A stretch of 8,384 nucleotides of DNA from Rhodobacteraceae bacterium UBA1943 (GTDB lineage: Bacteria > Pseudomonadota > Alphaproteobacteria > Rhodobacterales > Rhodobacteraceae): the NCBI GenBank assembly GCA_002336845.1, contig DDEX01000033.1, forward strand, positions 1 to 8,384, written 5' to 3'. Positions 5,481 to 8,384 of this stretch are shown piece by piece. Below the pieces are notes generated by a model. That model was not told where the DNA came from, made no database searches, and saw nothing but the letters and a program-made list of their open reading frames with translations. The translations under genes and the position numbers were made by a program. Within the stretch, counting starts at the first letter, position 1, and the number at the start of each line of letters is the position of its first letter.

Positions 5481-6613
5481 TGGAAAATATCGCCGGAACC
5501 AAGGCCCGCCTGACCTGGGCCGTGAACCTTGCTGCGCTGCTCTTGGTCATCATCTGGACGGTGCCGACGCTGGGCCTTCTGGTCTCGTCCTTCCGCGACA
5601 AGGACCAGATCGCCGCGACCGGCTGGTGGCGCGCCGCCTTCCCCTCGACCCAATCCGACTTTTTCCGCGCCGGTCCGGCGGCGGACCAGAAGCAGGAGGG
5701 CGATCTGTGGGTGATTGCCGGCAACGCCTTTGAGCCCGGTCAGATGGTCAGCGCCTGGGGCACCACGTCGAAGGCACCCGATGCACTGAAACCGGGCGAG
5801 GTGGCCGACCTCAAGGACGGCCAGCAACTGACGGTGGCGGCGGATGGCAGCTATCGGCTGACCTCGCCCACGCAGTTCGAGGACGGGCGCGGGATGCGCA
5901 TCTTCTTCACCTCGACCCAGCCGCCCAAATTCACCACCGACAATTACGTCAAGGTGATCGGGGCCGAGGGGCTGGGCCGCGCCTTCCTCAACACGATGAC
6001 GGTGACGATTCCGGCCACGGTGATCCCGATCCTGATCGCCGCCTTCGCCGCCTATGCGCTGGCCTGGATGGATTTTCCCGGCCGCGCGCTGATCGTCGCC
6101 GGCATCGTCGGCCTTCTGGTCGTGCCGTTGCAGCTGGCGCTGATCCCGCTCCTCAAGTTCCACAACGACATTGGCCTTGGCAAAAGCTACCTCGGCATCT
6201 GGCTGGCCCATACCGGCTTTGGCCTGCCTTTGGCGATCTACCTTCTGCGCAGCTACATGACCGGCCTGCCGCGCGAGGTGATCGAGAGCGCCCGTGTCGA
6301 TGGCGCGACCGAGTTCCACATCTTCCGCAAGATCATCCTGCCGCTTTCCTTCCCCGCGCTGGCCTCGTTTGCCATTTTCCAGTTCCTGTGGGTGTGGAAT
6401 GACCTGCTGGTCGCCACCGTCTTCCTTGGCAACCGCCCCGACCAGCTGGTGATGACCGGGGTCTTGCGCGAACTGCTGGGGTCCAAGGGTGGCGACTGGG
6501 AAATCCTTGCGGCTTCGGCCTTCATCTCGATCGCGGTGCCGCTGATCGTCTTCTTCTCAATGCAAAAATACCTGGTGCGCGGCCTTCTGGCTGGCTCGGT
6601 CAAAGGTGGCTGA
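5480..6613 (+). CDS. aglG: Alpha-glucoside ABC transporter permease, MalG type
   Basis: The second channel subunit, 377 aa. After TM1 (about residues 12-36) a hydrophilic stretch of roughly 110-130 residues (about 38-165) precedes TM2, and with N-in topology it faces the periplasm. The remaining helices lie near 169-196, 203-225, 236-258, 290-313 and 341-362. The EAA loop reads EVIESARVDGATEFHIF (266-282, conserved glycine G275), followed by IILPLSFP. The C-terminal YLVRGLLAGSVKGG end is a familiar MalG-type tail. I chose the ATG at 5480, 8 nt after GGGAG (5467-5471), forming TGATG with aglF. A GTG at 5477 would add one residue. The next gene starts directly after its stop. The long loop is a lineage trait of AglG proteins as far as I recall, not an obvious recent insertion. 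Confidence 0.92.
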   Translation: MENIAGTKARLTWAVNLAALLLVIIWTVPTLGLLVSSFRDKDQIAATGWWRAAFPSTQSDFFRAGPAADQKQEGDLWVIAGNAFEPGQMVSAWGTTSKAPDALKPGEVADLKDGQQLTVAADGSYRLTSPTQFEDGRGMRIFFTSTQPPKFTTDNYVKVIGAEGLGRAFLNTMTVTIPATVIPILIAAFAAYALAWMDFPGRALIVAGIVGLLVVPLQLALIPLLKFHNDIGLGKSYLGIWLAHTGFGLPLAIYLLRSYMTGLPREVIESARVDGATEFHIFRKIILPLSFPALASFAIFQFLWVWNDLLVATVFLGNRPDQLVMTGVLRELLGSKGGDWEILAASAFISIAVPLIVFFSMQKYLVRGLLAGSVKGG

Positions 6614-8248
6614 ATGAACATGCTGAAAAAAGACCCCGACTGGTGGCGGGGCGCCGTGATCTATCAAATCTATCCGCGCAGCTTTCAGGATACGAACGGC
6701 GACGGCATCGGCGACATGGCGGGTATCGCGCAGCGCCTGGGCCACGTCGCCTCGCTGGGAGTAGATGCGATCTGGATTTCGCCGTTCTTCACCTCGCCGA
6801 TGAAGGACTTCGGCTATGACGTGTCGGATTACTGCGATGTCGATCCGATGTTCGGCACGCTGGCTGACTTTGATACGGTGATTGCAACCGCCCATTCGCA
6901 CGGGCTGAAAGTGCTGATCGACCTTGTTCTGTCGCACACCTCTGATCAGCATCCCTGGTTCAAGGACAGCCGCGCCAGCCGCACCAACCCCAAATCCGAC
7001 TGGTATGTCTGGGCCGCCCCCAAACCCGACGGCACGGCCCCGAACAACTGGCTGTCGATCTTTGGCGGCTCTGCCTGGCAATGGGATGCCCGGCGCGAGC
7101 AGTATTACCTGCACAACTTCCTGACCTCGCAACCCGACCTGAATTTCCACTGCGCTGCCGTGCAAGAGGCGCTGCTGGATGTCGCGCGGTTCTGGCTGAA
7201 GCGGGGGGTCGATGGCTTCCGGCTGGATACGATCAACTTCTACATGCATGACGAGCAATTGCGCGACAACCCGCCCCTGCCGGTCGAGGAGCGCAATGAC
7301 CAGACCGCGCCCAAGGTGAACCCCTACAACCACCAGCGCCACATCTACGACAAGAACCACCCCCGCAACATCGAATTCCTGAAACGCCTGCGCGCCGAGA
7401 TGGACCCCTATGGCGCGGCTGCGGTGGGTGAGGTCGGCGACAGCCAGCGCGGCCTTGAAATCCTGGGCGAATACACCAGCGGCAATGACCGGATGCAGAT
7501 GTCTTATGCGTTCGAGATGTTGTCGGGCCATGCCCCCCTTTCGGCCAGCTTCATCGCCGACACGTTCCGCAAAGTGGATGAGGTCGCGCCCCAAGGCTGG
7601 GCCTGCTGGGCCTATTCCAACCATGACGTGGCCCGCCACATCAGCCGCTGGAACCTGTCCCCCGCCGCTGCCCGCGCCTATACCACCCTGCTGATGTGCC
7701 TGCGTGGATCGGCCTGCATCTATGAGGGCGAGGAGCTGGGCCTGCCAGAGGCCAACATTGCCTATGAAGACCTGCAAGACCCCTATGGCATCCAGTTCTG
7801 GCCAGAGTTCAAGGGCCGTGACGGCTGCCGCACACCGATGGTCTGGTCACAAAATGCGGCCAACGGTGGTTTTGCGGGCAATGCCAAACCTTGGCTACCG
7901 GTGCCGCAGGAACACCTGCCGCTTGCAGTTGATGCGTCAGAAGCGAACCCGGCCAGCCTGATCCACCACTACCGCCGCGCCATCGCGCTGCGCCATGCCC
8001 ACCCCGCGCTGATGACGGGCAGCATGACCGGCACCAAGGCCACAGCCAGCGTGCTGACCTTCACGCGGCAAGCGGGCAAGGAAACCCTGTTCTGCGCCTT
8101 CAACCTGTCGGATGCACCCGCCACCATCCCGGCCCCGGCGGGCAACTGGGCGCCCACCGCACCCGACCTGTCCGACATCGCCCCCCAAGGCGGCACCCTG
8201 ACGCTGGCCCCCTGGGCCTATGCGATCCTCACTTCAGCGGGAGGCTGA
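6614..8248 (+). CDS. aglA: Alpha-glucosidase, glycoside hydrolase family 13 (subfamily 23-like)
   Basis: A cytoplasmic enzyme that cleaves terminal alpha-glucosyl bonds of imported sugars (maltose, sucrose, trehalose and relatives are known substrates of agl systems). It is 544 aa with a (beta/alpha)8 GH13 barrel. It starts WWRGAVIYQIYPRSFQDTNG, the family hallmark. Conserved regions are DLVLSHTS (103-110, H108), GFRLD with nucleophile D205 (201-205), VGEVGD with acid/base E273 (271-276), SNHD with H337 and D338 (335-338), plus QPDLNF (173-178). Region I has Ser107 where many relatives have Asn. The residue after the nucleophile is Thr206, which in this group favours alpha-1,4 over alpha-1,6 linkages (Val there). 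A beta-sandwich domain C occupies about the last 90 residues. No signal peptide is seen. It starts directly after the aglG stop, with AGG 7 nt upstream, and ends 1 nt before aglK. The exact substrate cannot be settled from sequence. Confidence 0.93.
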   Translation: MNMLKKDPDWWRGAVIYQIYPRSFQDTNGDGIGDMAGIAQRLGHVASLGVDAIWISPFFTSPMKDFGYDVSDYCDVDPMFGTLADFDTVIATAHSHGLKVLIDLVLSHTSDQHPWFKDSRASRTNPKSDWYVWAAPKPDGTAPNNWLSIFGGSAWQWDARREQYYLHNFLTSQPDLNFHCAAVQEALLDVARFWLKRGVDGFRLDTINFYMHDEQLRDNPPLPVEERNDQTAPKVNPYNHQRHIYDKNHPRNIEFLKRLRAEMDPYGAAAVGEVGDSQRGLEILGEYTSGNDRMQMSYAFEMLSGHAPLSASFIADTFRKVDEVAPQGWACWAYSNHDVARHISRWNLSPAAARAYTTLLMCLRGSACIYEGEELGLPEANIAYEDLQDPYGIQFWPEFKGRDGCRTPMVWSQNAANGGFAGNAKPWLPVPQEHLPLAVDASEANPASLIHHYRRAIALRHAHPALMTGSMTGTKATASVLTFTRQAGKETLFCAFNLSDAPATIPAPAGNWAPTAPDLSDIAPQGGTLTLAPWAYAILTSAGG

Positions 8249-8249
8249 G

Positions 8250-8384
8250 ATGACCGATCTTTCCCTGCGCAATGTCGTCAAATCCTACGGCGAGGTCAGC
8301 GTCCTTCAGGACATCAACCTTGAAATCAGGGCGGGAGAGCTGATCGTCTTCGTCGGCCCTTCGGGCTGCGGCAAATCCACCCTG
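8250..8384 (+). CDS. aglK: Alpha-glucoside ABC transporter ATP-binding protein (5' end only)
   Basis: The first 45 codons of the ATPase that energises AglEFG, cut off by the window's right edge. The peptide begins MTDLSLRNVVKSYGEVSVLQ and reaches a perfect Walker A, GPSGCGKST (36-44, with K42 contacting phosphate). The Y13 in KSYG is the usual A-loop aromatic that stacks on adenine. GGGAGG (8239-8244) lies 5 nt before the ATG at 8250, inside the end of aglA, and the two genes are 1 nt apart. The ABC signature, Walker B and the MalK-type C-terminal regulatory domain are outside the window, so MalK/UgpC-family membership is inferred from the start and context. Confidence 0.9.
   Translation, partial: MTDLSLRNVVKSYGEVSVLQDINLEIRAGELIVFVGPSGCGKSTL

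Noticed and set aside
5384..7777. Minus-strand open frames of 311 and 406 codons opposite aglG and aglA
   Set aside because: Both lie opposite intact, motif-bearing genes and show only compositionally biased sequence with no own ribosome binding context.
1..8384. CRISPR arrays, tRNA or rRNA genes, insertion sequences, prophage or defence genes
   Set aside because: I saw no regularly spaced repeats, cloverleaf-like stretches, transposase motifs or terminal inverted repeats. The window is filled by metabolic and transport genes with even codon usage.

Overview
The window is typical of an alphaproteobacterial chromosome, most likely from the Rhodobacteraceae (Rhodobacter/Paracoccus-like). This rests on high GC with strong G/C at third codon positions, GGAGG-type ribosome binding sites, tightly overlapping genes, and an agl-type alpha-glucoside locus of the kind known from Sinorhizobium and Rhodobacter relatives. 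The species cannot be named from sequence reading alone.

Layout. The left edge (1-256, minus strand) holds the first 85 codons of an acetyl-CoA hydrolase/succinate-CoA transferase family gene, unrelated to the sugar locus, behind a 133-bp spacer with TTGCA repeats and a perfect 7-bp inverted repeat. Next, also on the minus strand and read right to left, are a LacI-family repressor gene (aglR, 1723-2760) and, 10 nt downstream of it, a glycoside hydrolase family 1 beta-glucosidase (390-1712). A 285-bp divergent control region (2761-3045) separates these from a plus-strand operon: aglE (periplasmic binding protein), aglF and aglG (membrane permeases), aglA (GH13 alpha-glucosidase) and the first 45 codons of aglK (ABC ATPase), which runs off the right edge. 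aglF, aglG, aglA and aglK are spaced by -1, 0 and +1 nt, so they are almost certainly translationally coupled. A GC-rich hairpin lies in the 77-nt gap between aglE and aglF.

How it works together. AglE should capture alpha-glucosides (the family takes sucrose, maltose, trehalose and similar sugars) in the periplasm and deliver them to the AglF-AglG channel, powered by AglK. AglA, which has no signal peptide, would cleave the sugar in the cytoplasm. The GH1 enzyme, also leaderless, would hydrolyse beta-glucosides inside the cell. The control region contains a perfect 14-bp palindrome (CCAAAGCGCTTTGG) just before aglE and a 12/14 copy on the aglR side, centres 165 bp apart. These are very likely AglR operators that control both divergent units.

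This is a recognisable catabolic locus rather than an unknown system. The points most worth a second look are the operator pair with two further unexplained dyads between them, the aglE-aglF hairpin that can refold with a second CCTGCCC copy, the pairing of a beta-glucosidase with an alpha-glucoside importer, and the roughly 110-130-residue extracytoplasmic insertion in AglG.
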